Origin: Vesta saturnalis
Lineage: Eukaryota > Arthropoda > Insecta > Coleoptera > Lampyridae
Direction: 5' to 3'
NCBI GenBank assembly: GCA_036346205.1
Contig: JARFJB010001910.1
Span: forward strand, 4,459,501 to 4,523,500
DNA: 64,000 nt
Position 1 is the stretch's first letter. Each line of letters opens with the position of its first letter. Under the pieces are notes generated by a model that was not told the DNA's origin, searched no databases, and saw nothing but the letters and a program-made list of their open reading frames with translations. Positions 23,553 to 35,715 of the stretch are shown one piece after another. The position numbers were made by a program, and so were the translations under genes.

Positions 23553-24228
23553 AATTAATTAATTTTATAACAATTTTGTCTTAATAATAGATGTTTTTTG
23601 AATTTTTTATAAAAATTTGTCACACTTTTATTTGTTCACGGCTAACTTGTTATAATAGAAATTTTAAAAGAAATCTCTTTCTATTATTAAATTGAAAATA
23701 TCTCAGAAATTAACGATTTTAGCTATAGGGAGTGCTTAATAAAAAATGAAAAAGTGCATTTTCACTTTTTAAAATAAAATACAGGGTGATTCATTTGAAA
23801 AAATTGACAAAATCATGTGTTCCGAGTTTTGGCTCGCTCTGTATTCAATTAGTGCAATAATAAAGAAATAGCACTTTCTCGTAACACTGTACCAATGTCA
23901 AAAAGTTGCCTGGAAAAAATTATTGTTAGGATATTGTGTCTAGGGTATACAGGACGTTGAAATGAGAATGGTTTTCGTGTACAACTGACCATAACTTTTG
24001 AAATACCCTGTATAACGGAATAAAAGCTAAATTTTAGATAATTTGTAGGGTGTCCCATTTAAAAAAGTATGTTTGGTTCACCCTGATAATATGTAACACC
24101 CTGTAAATACGAAAATAATTTTATAATGTGAAGTTTGAATTGCCTATAATTTTTGTAAATAACTTTTTTTGATATCTCCTTTAATAACGGATATATCGTA
24201 CTCCGACGCACTAATGCCTCTCCCTACA

Positions 24229-25259
24229 TATGCTATGGAAGTGGCGGTAGATACATTTTTTGGGAAAACAGAATAATATGAGAGAGCTACGGTAGACAGT
24301 GGATATTTTTTCCACAGTTTGGGTGGACACTGATATTTTGGTAGGAATATAATATTTACCCAAGTAACGATTCAAGAAACAAGGGTAAAAGAGTAGGATT
24401 GATTGTCCACATTTGAAAGTTTCGATACCTTGATTACATACGAAAGCCGGATGTTTGTATGGATAAAATGATCAAAAAAATTATAATTGAGCAACGCAAA
24501 ACTCTCATAAACTACATTGTCAATTTAGCCTTAACAGAATTCAGAAGTAAATTTACCCAAAGAAGACGGGAGAAATCACTACATGCTACACGAATGTAAC
24601 AATAAACCATTAACCGGGACACCCCGCGAAGCTTAACCTAAATGTAAGCTAGTACCAAAACCTTGATTCGCCACTATATGGCGTGATACGAATTACACAA
24701 CAATCTGTTTGCAAATAAACAACTAGATGTCAAAATCTAAAAATTCTATTTTGCATGAAACAGTATAATGATACAGATATGGAAAAACATTATTGTGGGA
24801 CTCACTTATAATAAGCTAGAAAGAAACCCAATAAGCATTATATGAGTGTGGGAGAGACATAACTTTACCGATGTTGCCACTTGTACATAATTGCATGTAG
24901 GCACAAAATATGAACTAAGTACTTACGTCTCCTTCAACCTAGCTTCAACATTTCTAACGAAACCAAAGCAATTAAAATGATTTTGAAAAGTTGCGTATTC
25001 TTTGAAACTATTGGGTAAATACTGTACACTTAAACATTAAATGATAATACCTCAAACATCGAAGTTTATTGTAATTGCGAATTTATGACATGGTTCGGTA
25101 ACTACTCGTAAGAAGAACCAAGAAGCAACTTACGAGAGCTACAAACAAGAACATTAACATTTACATTGATAGTATAACTTAAGTTTAAGGTTTAACTTTA
25201 GTATTATAATTCTGATTGAAAAACCAACTATTTTTAAAAATGAACAGAATACACTATTT
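24229..25259. other. Anonymous DNA, nothing recognised
   Basis: No open frame or repeat of note between the outer element and the next transposase. Confidence 0.5.
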
Positions 25260-26365
25260 TCAAAACTCTATAAGATTTTCGAAAAGACCTCCACCTTGCG
25301 CAAGGCAGTAACCCAATCTGTGATAAAATTCAATTCGGCTGTTTTCTAACATTTCTTGGGTGATGCTGTTTAAAGAGTCTGTAGTTTTGACACGAAGTTC
25401 GCCCAAATTGTTAGCACGTCCATGCCTGTGCCCATAAACTTGCTGGGATACGTATCCCCAAACAAAAAAGTCGTTTGGTGCAATATCAGATGAGCGAGGA
25501 GGATATTTAATAGTACCTTTTCCACTAATAATACGGTTAGGGAACGTAGTTTCCAAAAACTGTTGAACTCTTATTGCAGTATGAGCAGGACAGCTATCTT
25601 CTTGATACCAAATGTCATCAAAATTTATATTGAGGCGTTGAACAGCTGGAACTATCTGGTTTCTCAAAAGTTCTAAATATTTGTCCGCCTTCAAGTTTCC
25701 ATTGATAAAAAATGGAGCAATTTATGAAATTGCCTAAAATTCCTGCCCACACATTAACTTTTTGGGGGTATTGTGTCCGGTAAGGAATACTAATGTGTTT
25801 GTTTTCCCGAGAGTAACCAACAGCGACAGACGGATTGTGATGGCCATGTAAGTTAAAAGAACACTTGTCGGTAAACAAAATATTTTCAATAGATCTTTCG
25901 TTTTCATTAGCCCGGTTCATCATATCTTCACAAAATTCCATATGCTTTTGATTATCTTCTGTAAAAATTTCTTGTGTAGTTTTGCAACTTATAGCAACGG
26001 TATTTATTCTTTTTCAAGATATTGTGAACTGTTCTTGGTTCAATATTCATTTTTTCAGCAATTTTTGTACTATTGCACTGAAAATTAGTTTCTGCTAAAG
26101 TACACACTGCAATTTCTTCGAGTTCGCGCTCTTCGTTTAAGTTATGACCAGGATGCTCGCCATCATTACCATCAATGCTACTGCATTTTCTACAATTATT
26201 TAAACATCCACATCTTTCAAATTTACAAACAGTACGCATAATCGTACTTTCTAATGGAATTGGCCTGTTTTCAAAGGAAAAAGCAAGCTTACCCATTATT
26301 TCTTGTGCAGTGCTTCCTGAATAGTACCACTTAATAATCTGTATTTTTTCTTCAGTGGAATACAT
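25260..26365 (-). pseudogene. IS630/mariner-like transposase, nearly full length
   Basis: The Met at 26365 opens MYSTEEKIQIIKWYYSGSTA (helix-turn-helix 1), followed by IAEKMNIEPRTVHNILKKNK (helix-turn-helix 2). The second frame (25941-25618) holds ILFTDKCSFNLHGHHN with the first catalytic Asp. The third (25694-25260) holds WYQEDSCPAHTA (second Asp) and RSSDIAPNDFFVWGYV (third). The C-terminus GGGLFENLIEF is present. All three catalytic Asp survive. Only two frame changes, near 25950 and 25700, separate it from an open gene, making it one of the youngest copies here. Its terminal repeats were not identified. Confidence 0.85.
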
Positions 26366-26930
26366 GAGTATTGTGTCGGACTTGCAAAAACACTGATTTT
26401 CAATTCTCGTTGACAGTAGCAATTAAATGTGTCATTGATACTAGCCTACTCAAAAGACACATGTATGGCATCAGCGCTTTTAGTTTGTTGTGTATTCTAT
26501 CTCACTTAGCACGTGAACTGATTGTACTGTCTTTGTTTTACTTATTATAAGTCAGAGTGATGCTAGACTCACAACACATTTTAGAATACATCGTGCTTAT
26601 TTTATTTTATCGAAAATAAGGTATATATTTTTTTAAAATCAATCGCGATTTTTCGAGGAATACGGAGCAGCCGGGGTGCTCGAAATAGAGTAAGTGTTTT
26701 AGAGACCAGTTATCCACGAATGCTTTACGCTATTTTTGTTTATTGGTGCACCTTGAAATCGTAAATACTAGTATTATTACTACAAAAAATGGAAATAAGA
26801 AATAATAATGTAAAATACGTAAATAAAAATTAATATATCTAACAATACTAACTGTACTTTCTATTTTCATTTATAAAATTAAAAGTGTGAAATAATGTTT
26901 AAATAAAGGTTTTGAATTTGTTAGTAATAT

Positions 26931-27358
26931 TTTATTTGACGTTACAAGGTACTCCTGTCAGATCAATAATCGAAAAATTCTCATTTAGACTTCACGTTTC
27001 TTGGGTTGTTGATGTTGCCATGGCAACTTTAAAAAACGCGCGTTTTTGAAAGTTCGATTTAAACACGCTAAGGCGTACTTTAAATAGGTAAAACGGGGCA
27101 CCAATAAAGAAAAATATAACAATAATACTGAAAACGTAAGGTTCTTTTCGAAATTTTTAAACAAAAGTGCCTCTTACAGTAGCGCAAATTAAAATAATGA
27201 ATTTAAATCTAATATGAAAAATTTAACATACCATAAATAATATTTGTTTCAAAAAGAACAATTATAATTAAACTTGGATACTTGAAATTTAATAAAAAGG
27301 AAAATAATTTAAGAATTTACATAATTAAATAAAAAAGGTTGTTTTCTATTGGCCAGAA
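26931..27358 (+). repeat. 430-bp direct repeat, copy 1
   Basis: Starts near TTTATTTGACGTTAC and contains GATGTTGCCATGGCAAC and AACGCGCGTTTTTGAAAG. Matches 29534-29969 nearly base for base, apart from a few substitutions and short indels. Confidence 0.9.
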
Positions 27359-29533
27359 TATTTTTAAAAATTTTGGGATATGTCCTTTTAGTTTGTTGTG
27401 TATTTTATCTCACTTAGCACGTGAAATGATCGTACTGTCTTTGTTTTACTTATATAATTAGCCTTTCCGTTTGATTACTTATTATAAGTCAGACCCGCGA
27501 TAATATTTTTCCATACCTGTATATACTTCCTTGAAGTAACAACAAAGTAAGTACAACAAAACAAAGATATTTAAACTAATTGAAAGTAATATGCCAATTG
27601 AAATGGTTAGCTGTAAACGTTATGTTTAGTTTAGACGTTGAATGCCACTAAATTCTGTGATGCAACAATTGGTAGAATTGTTTTTTCTTTCACTTCACTT
27701 ATTACTGTATTATGTGCTTTTTGCATTCAAAACGTTGCGGAGCTCAAGTTGTGTCATATTACATCGCTGAATTCTTTTTTTTTTAATTTGTACTTTGTTA
27801 ATAGTTTTAAAACGCTTAATATCGTTAATAAAATAAACCACCCTATCAAGTCCACACTTTTTTCTAATTTAATTAAACTAGCGACGGAGCTTCGCTTCTG
27901 ACTATGGTCACTACGTACCATAATAACAATTTACGATATTTATTTAATGGTAAAAATTTTCGTAAAAAAATTTTCAGTCGTAAAATTATTCTTTTTATAA
28001 TTAGTCGTGCTTATTTTACTTTATCGAGACTAAGGCATATATTTTTTTTAAAATCAATGCAAAGGTTTAATATATGTAAGATTGTTTGAGATGTTAAAGT
28101 AAATTTATGAAATATGAAAATATTGAAACGCTTAAATTTATATAAAAACTTAAAAGTATTTTAATTATGTGTGCTAATCGTGAAACTGTATAATTCCAAT
28201 CTTTGTTTGCTTATAAATAATGTTTTTTGAAATTCTCAATCTGAGGAAGACACAATTATCATTGTATACAATATAGTGAAGCTTTAAAAACAGTGTTTGT
28301 TTTATTTCTACTTACGTAGTACGTAGTTTCATGTAGTAATTAATATGTTAAAAGAACACTTTTGTATGACTTAGGGTAGCATTCAGGTACATTTATACAC
28401 ATATAAATAAATTGATTGAACCATAAATATTTTCATGAAGGAACTTGAGTATGATACTAATACGATTATTTTCAACCATACGCATTAATTAGAAATCATA
28501 TTTTAAATGGTAGGTTTGAAATATATTAACACATACAGTTAATTATTAACACACAAAAAAATGTTAAATCTACTTCATAGTAACGTACTTACTTACCGTT
28601 GGTTGACAACAATGTTTTGATATCGATTTTCATTAAAAAATCATGGCGTTTTAACAATATACTTCAGGAGTGTAATATACTTATAAAAGAATATATTTAT
28701 TTAATATAAAAGAATTTAAGATGTGTATATAAAACACAAACTTATTAGTGTTTATTTCAACTTAACTTTGATTTTATAATTAGCATTTCCGTTTGAAGCA
28801 CGTCGATAGTTAATCAATAGATACCGCTTCAAAGAATCGTTACATTTGATTGCATGTATAAAAACATTTCGATATGGATACAATCAATAATGCTTACACA
28901 CACAATAATTAAAAAGCTTCCATCGAAACAGTTACAAAAGTACACAATGTTAAAGCTGTCTCACGATTTTATTGAAGGATACATAATTGGATATTTATAT
29001 ATTAAAACTAAATACCTTTTAGCTTTAAAATAATATTAATTGGTCGAGATTCTTGTATTCTATTTTACATTTTTGCGGGTTTTCAAATAATCTAAATAGA
29101 AATGCTAATTTGAGTTAACATTAAGAAAGGAAACTCATACTTACAAACTGTTTTGGATAAGTAGGTACGTTACTAGAAATTAATATCATTTAAATTTTTA
29201 TAGATGATCGGCAATATAAGTAATCTCATCATAATTGCTTTGTATTTTGGTTTAATAAAAGGTATACAATTTTTTTGTAAAATATAAAAAAATAATTTAT
29301 TACTCTAGCAAAGTACAGGTCGTAGGTTCAAATCATACACGAGGTAAACTTTTTATTTATGTATTTAATAAAATTAACAATAATTTTTAATTATAAAAAA
29401 TTAGTTTAGGTACATATTTTCTACTTTATTCTTAGGTTATATTATGGTAACGAAAAAAATATAACATTCTTTTCGAAATTTTTAAACAAAAGTACCTCTT
29501 ACAGTAGCACAAATGTAAATATTGAAGTACCAG

Positions 29534-29969
29534 ATTTTATTTGACGTTACGAGGTACTCCTGTCAGATCAACAATTGAAAAATTGTCATTTAGACTTCAC
29601 GTTTCTTGAGTTGTTGATGTTGCCATGGTAACTTTAAAAAACGCGCGTTTTTGAAAGTTTGATTTAAACACGCTAAGACGTGCTTTAAATAGGTAAAACG
29701 GGGCACCAATAAAGAAAAATATAACAATCATACTGAAAACGTAAGGTTCTTTTCGAAATTTTTAAACAAAAGTGCCTCTTACAGTAGCGCAATTGAAAAT
29801 AATGAATTTAAATCTGATATGAAAAATGTAACATATAAATAATATTTGTTTCAAAAATAACAATTATAATTAAACTTAGATACTTGAAATTTAATAAAAA
29901 GAAAAATAATTTAAGAATTTACATAATTAAATAAAAAAGGTTGTTTTCTATTGGTCAGAATATTTTTTT
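29534..29969 (+). repeat. 430-bp direct repeat, copy 2
   Basis: Second copy of the 26931-27358 block, in the same orientation 2.6 kb downstream. It lies just before the Penelope-like element that starts near 30223. Confidence 0.9.
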
Positions 29970-30222
29970 TTAATTATAGGATTTTTAATAATTATAAATT
30001 CGAGGCACACAAGAAAAAAATTTAAAGCATCAAAAAATAAATTTATGTTTTTAGTTTGGAAAATATTTGAACTATTTCAAATTTTGAAAAATTATAGCAA
30101 AATATACCGCATAATAAAAAATAATGTTTACAAAATTAAATTGTAATTGTATGATGAAATATCATATTGCTAAATTATAATAGTATTCTGGAGTGTACCT
30201 ATTATAATTATTAATTTTATTA

Positions 30223-31443
30223 ATAATAAAAATCCTACACTAAATTATCAAAAAAAGGTCAGAAACATTATAAAGGATTGTTTAACTACTATTAATAAAT
30301 ATATTACAACTCAACAACTTATTGTAAAAAATCCTAGAATACCACTAATGTATTGCTTGCCGAAACTCCACAAAATTAAGACGAATAACTTTAATAATTT
30401 ACCTATGAGACCAGTTGTCTTACAAATCTGAATTTAGCATTATAAATACTTATAATCTGATTAATAAAATTAAAGACATAATAATTCCTAAAAAGTGTAC
30501 ACTTGTAAGTTTCGATATAGCATCTCTATTCCCTAGTGTTCCTACTGATGAAGTTAAACTTATTATTATTAAACAAATATTATACGATAGTCAACTCAGT
30601 AATATTGAAGCATCTCATTTTCAACTTATGTTCGAAACATGCATTGACCAAATTTTTTTCAGTTTTAACAATCAGACTTACAGACAAACTAAAGCTCTGA
30701 ATATGGGTGGATGCTTATCACCTTTACTAAGTGAAATATTTATGAACCACCTAGAGAATAACTTTCTTAAAGAAAATATATTGTATAATACGAGTAAGTA
30801 AGGTACCTACAGATATGTAGATGACGTAATTTGTCTATTTGATGGTACTGAAGTTAAACTTACTACATTTTTCACTCAAATCAATAATTGCCATTTCTGG
30901 ATCTAATTATAAGTAAGTTTAATTTTGAAATATACAGAAACCTACCCATACGGATAATATACCATTTAATAGTGATAGCCATTTATACCATAAATTATCA
31001 TCTATAAATTCTTAAATACACAGACTGTTCAATGTACCTATGAGTAAATTAAATTTTAAAAAGGAAATTGGTATAATTAAAGATATAATAATTAAGAATG
31101 GTTATAATTTAGATATTTTTAGAACTTTGTTTCACAAGTATAAAAGTAAATTTGAAATATTGAATAGAACTATCCTCATTCCAAAACAAATTACATTGGT
31201 TCTATTCCTTATATTACTACTACAAAGAATATTTAATAAATCTCAATACAAAATTTCTATTAAAGTTGATTCCCATTTTAATAATAAATCCATCCGCGTT
31301 AAAGATAAATTTGAACCTATTTCTAATTCAGGTGTTTATATATTAAAATTTCAAAATTGCAACGGGGTATATATTGGCATGACCACCCGCAATGTTACAC
31401 AAACAGTTAATGAAGACTTCAGTTTTATAAAAATAAGAATATA
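30223..31443 (+). pseudogene. Penelope-like element: reverse transcriptase and start of GIY-YIG endonuclease
   Basis: The translation from about 30225 includes IPLMYCLPKLHKIK and LPMRPVV, the conserved PLE text before the polymerase core. The frame at 30415 has LVSFDIASLFPSVPTDE and LNMGGCLSPLLSEIFMNHLE, core motifs of PLE reverse transcriptase. A frame change follows, and the FVDD-like region reads YRYVDDVI near 30812. The frame at 31040 leads into SGVYILKFQNCNGVYIGMTT, the GVY/YIG motif of the PLE endonuclease. The N-terminus is missing. The coding text is cut at 31444 by an inserted element and resumes at 34382. Confidence 0.85.
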
Positions 31444-32052
31444 TACAGGGTGATACAAATTCGAGTATATATGTGGGGAACTTGGAAACCGTAAGAGATA
31501 CGAGGTTGGTTAAATTAAGGCAAAGTTGCGCATTAGCGTGCTTATCCAAATGCCGTTTAAAAAATTTCAAGATTCCGAGGATTTCTGGAGAAAAAACCGA
31601 AAATTTGGAAAATCGATTTTATTTTTTCTGAGCTTATTTGAAGAGATATTTGAATTTGGACTACACATTTATATTGCGATTTTTCTTACTCTATCCAAAA
31701 GTGTTAGTAATTTTAACACTTGACGTTTCGTCGTTATAGTGATCATCATCAACTTTGTTTTTTCTTATGGAAGTCATATTGTATTTTTGCAGTTTTTAGT
31801 AGTCCCGTTTATTACCTTTTCAATGATATATCATAAGTTAGCTTTGTTTCTCAAAAGTTCGATACAGTAAAGAAAAAAAGAATTATAACATAGTTGGCTG
31901 TGAGTCTTTGATCGGTAACAAATTTGTAAAACATTTTGTGTTTATCTGGGCAGGTATTTAAATCATTACAATTTTGGGTTCTCATTTTCTTAACTGAATT
32001 CTAAATTGAAAAAATCATTAGCTTTTAACGTCAACAGTTGAGGAGTATTTTC

Positions 32053-32239
32053 ATTCCACAACTCGTCGGAAACTCAAAGAAGCCACATACATCGCACTAG
32101 CAGAATCCAACAAGCCAAGCTAGTGTAGAAATGAAACCCATATGGATTCCAATAATGCGCGAAGAGCTTAAGCGCAATACACCTGCGCAAGAAGTTACGG
32201 CGCAACATGCGCAATAAACTTTTGCGCAACCACGGAAAA

Positions 32240-32305
<66 letters not shown>

Positions 32306-32542
32306 AGTTCTAAAAAACATATATTGGATTACTCAGTGGCTCAGCGATAAAGGTGTCAGACTAGTAAGTGAAAGGTACCAAGTTCGAATCTGAGAGTAAA
32401 GTGCTTGGGAAAAAATTATATATAACGTATGAATTCGACTCAAGTGCGAAAACAGTCCTTCTCAGGACTAAACTTGATGACGGAAGCAGAGTCCGCTTCT
32501 GAAAAAAGCATAAACTGTGGAAATAGGCCGATAAACTTCACT
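32053..32542 (+). mobile_element. 490-bp PLE tail insertion with 9-bp target duplication
   Basis: AGTATTTTC flanks the insert on both sides (32044-32052, 32543-32551), and the opposite fold-back arm shows the uninterrupted site. Inside, in order: RKLKEATYIALAE (PLE protein C-terminus), an (AT)n tract (32244-32301), a tRNA-like stretch with TGGCTCAGCGATAAAGG and AAGTTCGAATC, a perfect AGTCCT/AGGACT hairpin, TTGATGACGGAAGCAGAG and an end close to AAACTGTGGAAATAGGCCG. It is a 5'-truncated retrotransposed copy. Its boundaries show that tRNA-like segment and PLE coding text moved as one unit. Confidence 0.8.
32244..32301. repeat. (AT)n microsatellite inside the PLE tail
   Basis: Uninterrupted AT alternation between the PLE coding end and the tRNA-like segment. 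Confidence 0.95.
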
Positions 32543-33144
32543 AGTATTTTCTTGATTAACTGTTAGCCGACGTAACCAATTACGACTTATCGACTTAAAA
32601 AGAGTATTTGACTTTCTTACCAAAAGATTTAGTGACAGATAGATTGGAAATAATAAACCGACAACTGACACATTTTGCTGGTTATTAATTTTTTGGTATT
32701 ATTAAAAAAAAAACTAAAATTTTGAAAAACAGTTTTTATTTTTTTCTAAGATTATTTGATAAAATATTTTGAAACAAACGGTACGTCATTACAGCCACTT
32801 TTTCTCTTTTACAAAATGAAGTTATTAAATTTGCTGTATGACGTTTCGTTTCCTAGCAGTCATCATCAACTTTGATTCTTTAAATACGATCCTGGATTTT
32901 TATTTTTCATTTGAAACCTATTGATCTCTTTAATACAATGATATTTTACAATGATGAAAAAAATAATTGCTTCTACGAAAATTGATATCATAAACTCTAT
33001 GTATCCACATTACTTTTGCCATAAGTTTAGTCCATCTTTATTATAATTGATAATTAAAGGTTTTACTCTGTAGGATAACTGATAACTGAGCGCTGAAGTG
33101 CAGTTCGGTACAGTGTCTCAAAGATTGGAACTAGAAGTGTAACA

Positions 33145-33200
33145 GAATGACCAGCGAGATGTCCACATCTTACGCCTTTAGATTTTATTTGTGGGGAGTG
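33145..33200 (+). pseudogene. Transposase fragment in the fold-back spacer
   Basis: The frame reads PARCPHLTPLDFICG, a degraded form of the third catalytic region of IS630-like transposases. It is too short to say which family provided it. Confidence 0.6.
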
Positions 33201-34381
33201 TTCTTTGATCAGTTTGCAATTGGCAACAAAATTTACTATTGCATACAAGGGAATGTTTTTGAACACTTACGTCGAAACTAGTTTACAATAAATGATAGCT
33301 AGCTTATTAAGTAAAGGAAGGACTTATTATAACAGTAACGTGTTAGGTAGAGATAAACATAATAATACTTTGTTTTCTTAGGTTTAATTATACTTTTAAA
33401 TCATTGTAATATATCGTTGTATCGAAGAAATCAATAGGTTTCAAATGAAGAAATAAAAATCCAGGATAGGATTAAAAAAATCAAACTTGATGATGTCTGC
33501 TGGGAAACGGAACGTTGTATAGTAAATTTAATAACGTCATTTTGTAAAGGAGAAAAAGGGGCTGTGATGATGTAACATTTATTTCAAAATATCTTATCAA
33601 ATAACCCTAGAAAAAAATAAAAAACGTTTTTCCAAAATTAATAACCAGCAAAATGTATCAGTCTGTCGGTTTATTATTTTCAATCCATCTGTCACTCAAT
33701 ATTTGGTAAGAAAGTCAAATAATCTTAATTCGATATGTCATAATTGGTTATGCCGGCTAACAGTTTATCGTGAAAATACTCCTCAAATGTAGACGTTAAA
33801 AGCTAATGAGTTTTTTAATTTAGAATGCCGTTAAAGAAATGAGAACCCAAAATTGTAATGATCAAAATACCTGCCCAGATAAACAAAAATGTTTTACAAA
33901 TTTGTTACCGATCAAAGACTCACAGCCAACTATATTATAATTCCTTTTTTCTTTACTGTATCGAACTTTTGAGAAACAAAGCTAACTTATGATACATCAT
34001 TGAAATGGTAATAAACGGGACTACTAAAAACTGCAAAAATACAGTATGGCTTCCATAAGAAAAAACAAAGTTGATGATGATCACTTAATGACGAAACGTC
34101 GAGTGTTAAAACTATTAACACTATTGGATAGAGCAAAAAAAATGGCAAAGCAAATGTGTAGTCCGATTTCAAATATCTCTTCAAATAAGCTCAGAAAAAA
34201 ATAAAATCTATTTTATAAATTTTCGGTTTTTCAAATATCTCCGAAAGTAATCGGAATTTTGAAATTTTTAAACGGAATTTGGATAAGCAGGTAAATTCGC
34301 AACTTTGCCTTAATTTAACCAACCACGTATCTCTTACGGTTCCCAAGTTCCCTGTATATACACTCGAATTTGTATCACATA

Positions 34382-34800
34382 CTCAATACTAATCAAAACT
34401 TTGATAATAATAAAGATGTCGACATTTTATTAGTGAGTAATAATTACAGAAATTTATTAAATTATGGGTTACTACAAATCCATAAACATCTAAATAACCC
34501 TTATTGCAATTGCTTAAATGAATCTATTAATGAATTACCTAAATTATTTGTTAATTTAATTATAATTAATACTTATAACTAATAATATTATAAGTAATGT
34601 TAATTTATTATTTTGTCTTATATTTTACCAATTTCATAATTTTAATAATTTAAATTTGTCTGTATACTTTGTTTCTACTTGACATCTGTGACAGTATTAA
34701 ACAGGATTTTTGTTTTATAGTAACTGAAAAAATTTCAGACATTATAATTGTAATTTAATGTTAAACTTTGAAAATGGTATTTCTCTTCAGAGAACATGTT
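34382..34800 (+). pseudogene. Penelope-like element, endonuclease C-terminus and 3' region
   Basis: Immediately after the fold-back element the frame reads ILNTNQNFDNNKDVDILLVS and YGLLQIHKHLNNPYCNCLNE, the end of a PLE endonuclease domain. It continues the protein interrupted at 31443, though a frame change lies at or near the junction. A stop at about 34582 is followed by a non-coding tail that runs into an (AT)n tract. Confidence 0.75.
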
Positions 34801-34806
34801 AATACC

Positions 34807-34807
<1 letters not shown>

Positions 34808-34875
<68 letters not shown>
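34808..34875. repeat. (AT)n microsatellite beyond the PLE 3' end
   Basis: Pure AT alternation. Like the tracts at 7709, 32244, 59388 and 60598, it lies beside PLE sequence. Confidence 0.95.
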
Positions 34876-34877
<2 letters not shown>

Positions 34878-35715
34878 CTATTAATAAATTATAACTTTAT
34901 TCGTGAGTTTGGACAACAATTTGCCTATTATTTAATAATTTAATACACTCACTTTGAGAATGGATAACTTAACTAATTGACAATATACATTTGTACATAA
35001 TTTAGCAACATCGCATCATATTTAACGTTGTCAAAGTTGAAAACCAAACGGAGTAGCCTAATAATTCTGCAGTTACCGGAATACATTTTTAAATGGCGAT
35101 TCCCAAAATACAATGCAATTCATTACTCGCACTGGGTTCATTTGTTCAAAGCGTTTTATACTCGCGAAGGTTTTTGCGAATAGTTTAAGGAATATATATC
35201 GACGCATCCCAGACATCTACCGATATAAATTACAAGCGTATGAAACTATAGAGATACTATCATAATGCACTACGTTACTTCACAACACATAATGATAGTG
35301 TCGTCATTTCTATATCACGTAGTCTCCACCTATTATTATGTTCCATTCCTATTGTATCAGTTTCCATTTATTTAGAATATGTGTGTATTAAACTGATTCA
35401 TAATTTCTCCAATGTAATACAGGAGGAACTATAAAGCTCATTTTTCGATTAAGTTAGTTTTTACACATAGGAGATATTTTTCTACACCGTTGTGTTAATA
35501 TCGTTAACTCGATGTGTTAAAGAATTATTATTTAAAGTGAAAATTAACTACTAAATTTTAATTAAATTTAAAGCTTTGGTAATTAGGTCAAATTCTATTA
35601 AACATCCGGTTATTTAAAAATAAAACCTAAATTATTGCATTTCTGTTTCTTCATTTGTATGTTTTTATGTAACTTATTACTTATTTACGTAAGTTTCATC
35701 ATTTAGTTATTGAAA
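34876..35715. other. Anonymous AT-rich DNA
   Basis: No coding or repeat structure recognised. Confidence 0.5.

Larger units (their letters stand above)
13668..24228. mobile_element. Outer IS630/mariner-like element with long arms, expanded by nested insertions
   Basis: The left arm starts TA/CAGGGTGCGGTATTAGTG at 13668. The right arm ends at about 24228 with the inverted, diverged counterpart around GACGCACTAATGCC. The arms match through 13668-14206 and about 23740-24228. They continue past the nested 14203-21923 element: CATAG at 21926-21930 aligns with the opposite arm, and 22384-22460 matches 23625-23705. Removing the nested insertions leaves arms of about 600 bp around a transposase at 22558-23552. 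The outer ends are diverged, so the exact right end is uncertain by a few bases. Confidence 0.75.
26478..29969. repeat. Duplicated anonymous repeat region
   Basis: Three blocks occur twice in the same order: 26478-26570 with 27388-27496, 26588-26645 with 28004-28062, and 26931-27358 with 29534-29969. This gives one compact unit (26478-27358) and one expanded unit (27388-29969), the latter lengthened by about 1.7 kb of unrelated AT-rich DNA. A short extra copy of TCGAAATTTTTAAACAAAAG with flanks lies at 29467-29525. No coding potential was recognised. Confidence 0.75.
31446..34379. mobile_element. Fold-back DNA transposon with arms of about 1 kb, inserted in a PLE
   Basis: The left arm begins CAGGGTGATACAAATTCGAG after TA (31444-31445). 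The right arm ends TCGAATTTGTATCAC before TA (34380-34381) and has lost the terminal CCTG. The arms match through about 31446-32940 (with a 490-bp insertion) and 33420-34379. The spacer retains WPARSPDLTPLDF-like text at about 33150-33200, so it is an IS630-like element that lost most of its transposase. Each arm holds two GATGATGA...CGAAACGTC motifs. Confidence 0.85.

Noticed and set aside
29301..29346. tRNA-like text with GGTTCAAATC
   Set aside because: The B-box and four of five T-stem pairs are present, but no A-box, D arm or anticodon arm can be placed; too short to call a gene or SINE.
26478..29969. Helitron
   Set aside because: No TC start, CTRR end with hairpin, Rep or helicase text was found; only the repeat structure is supported.
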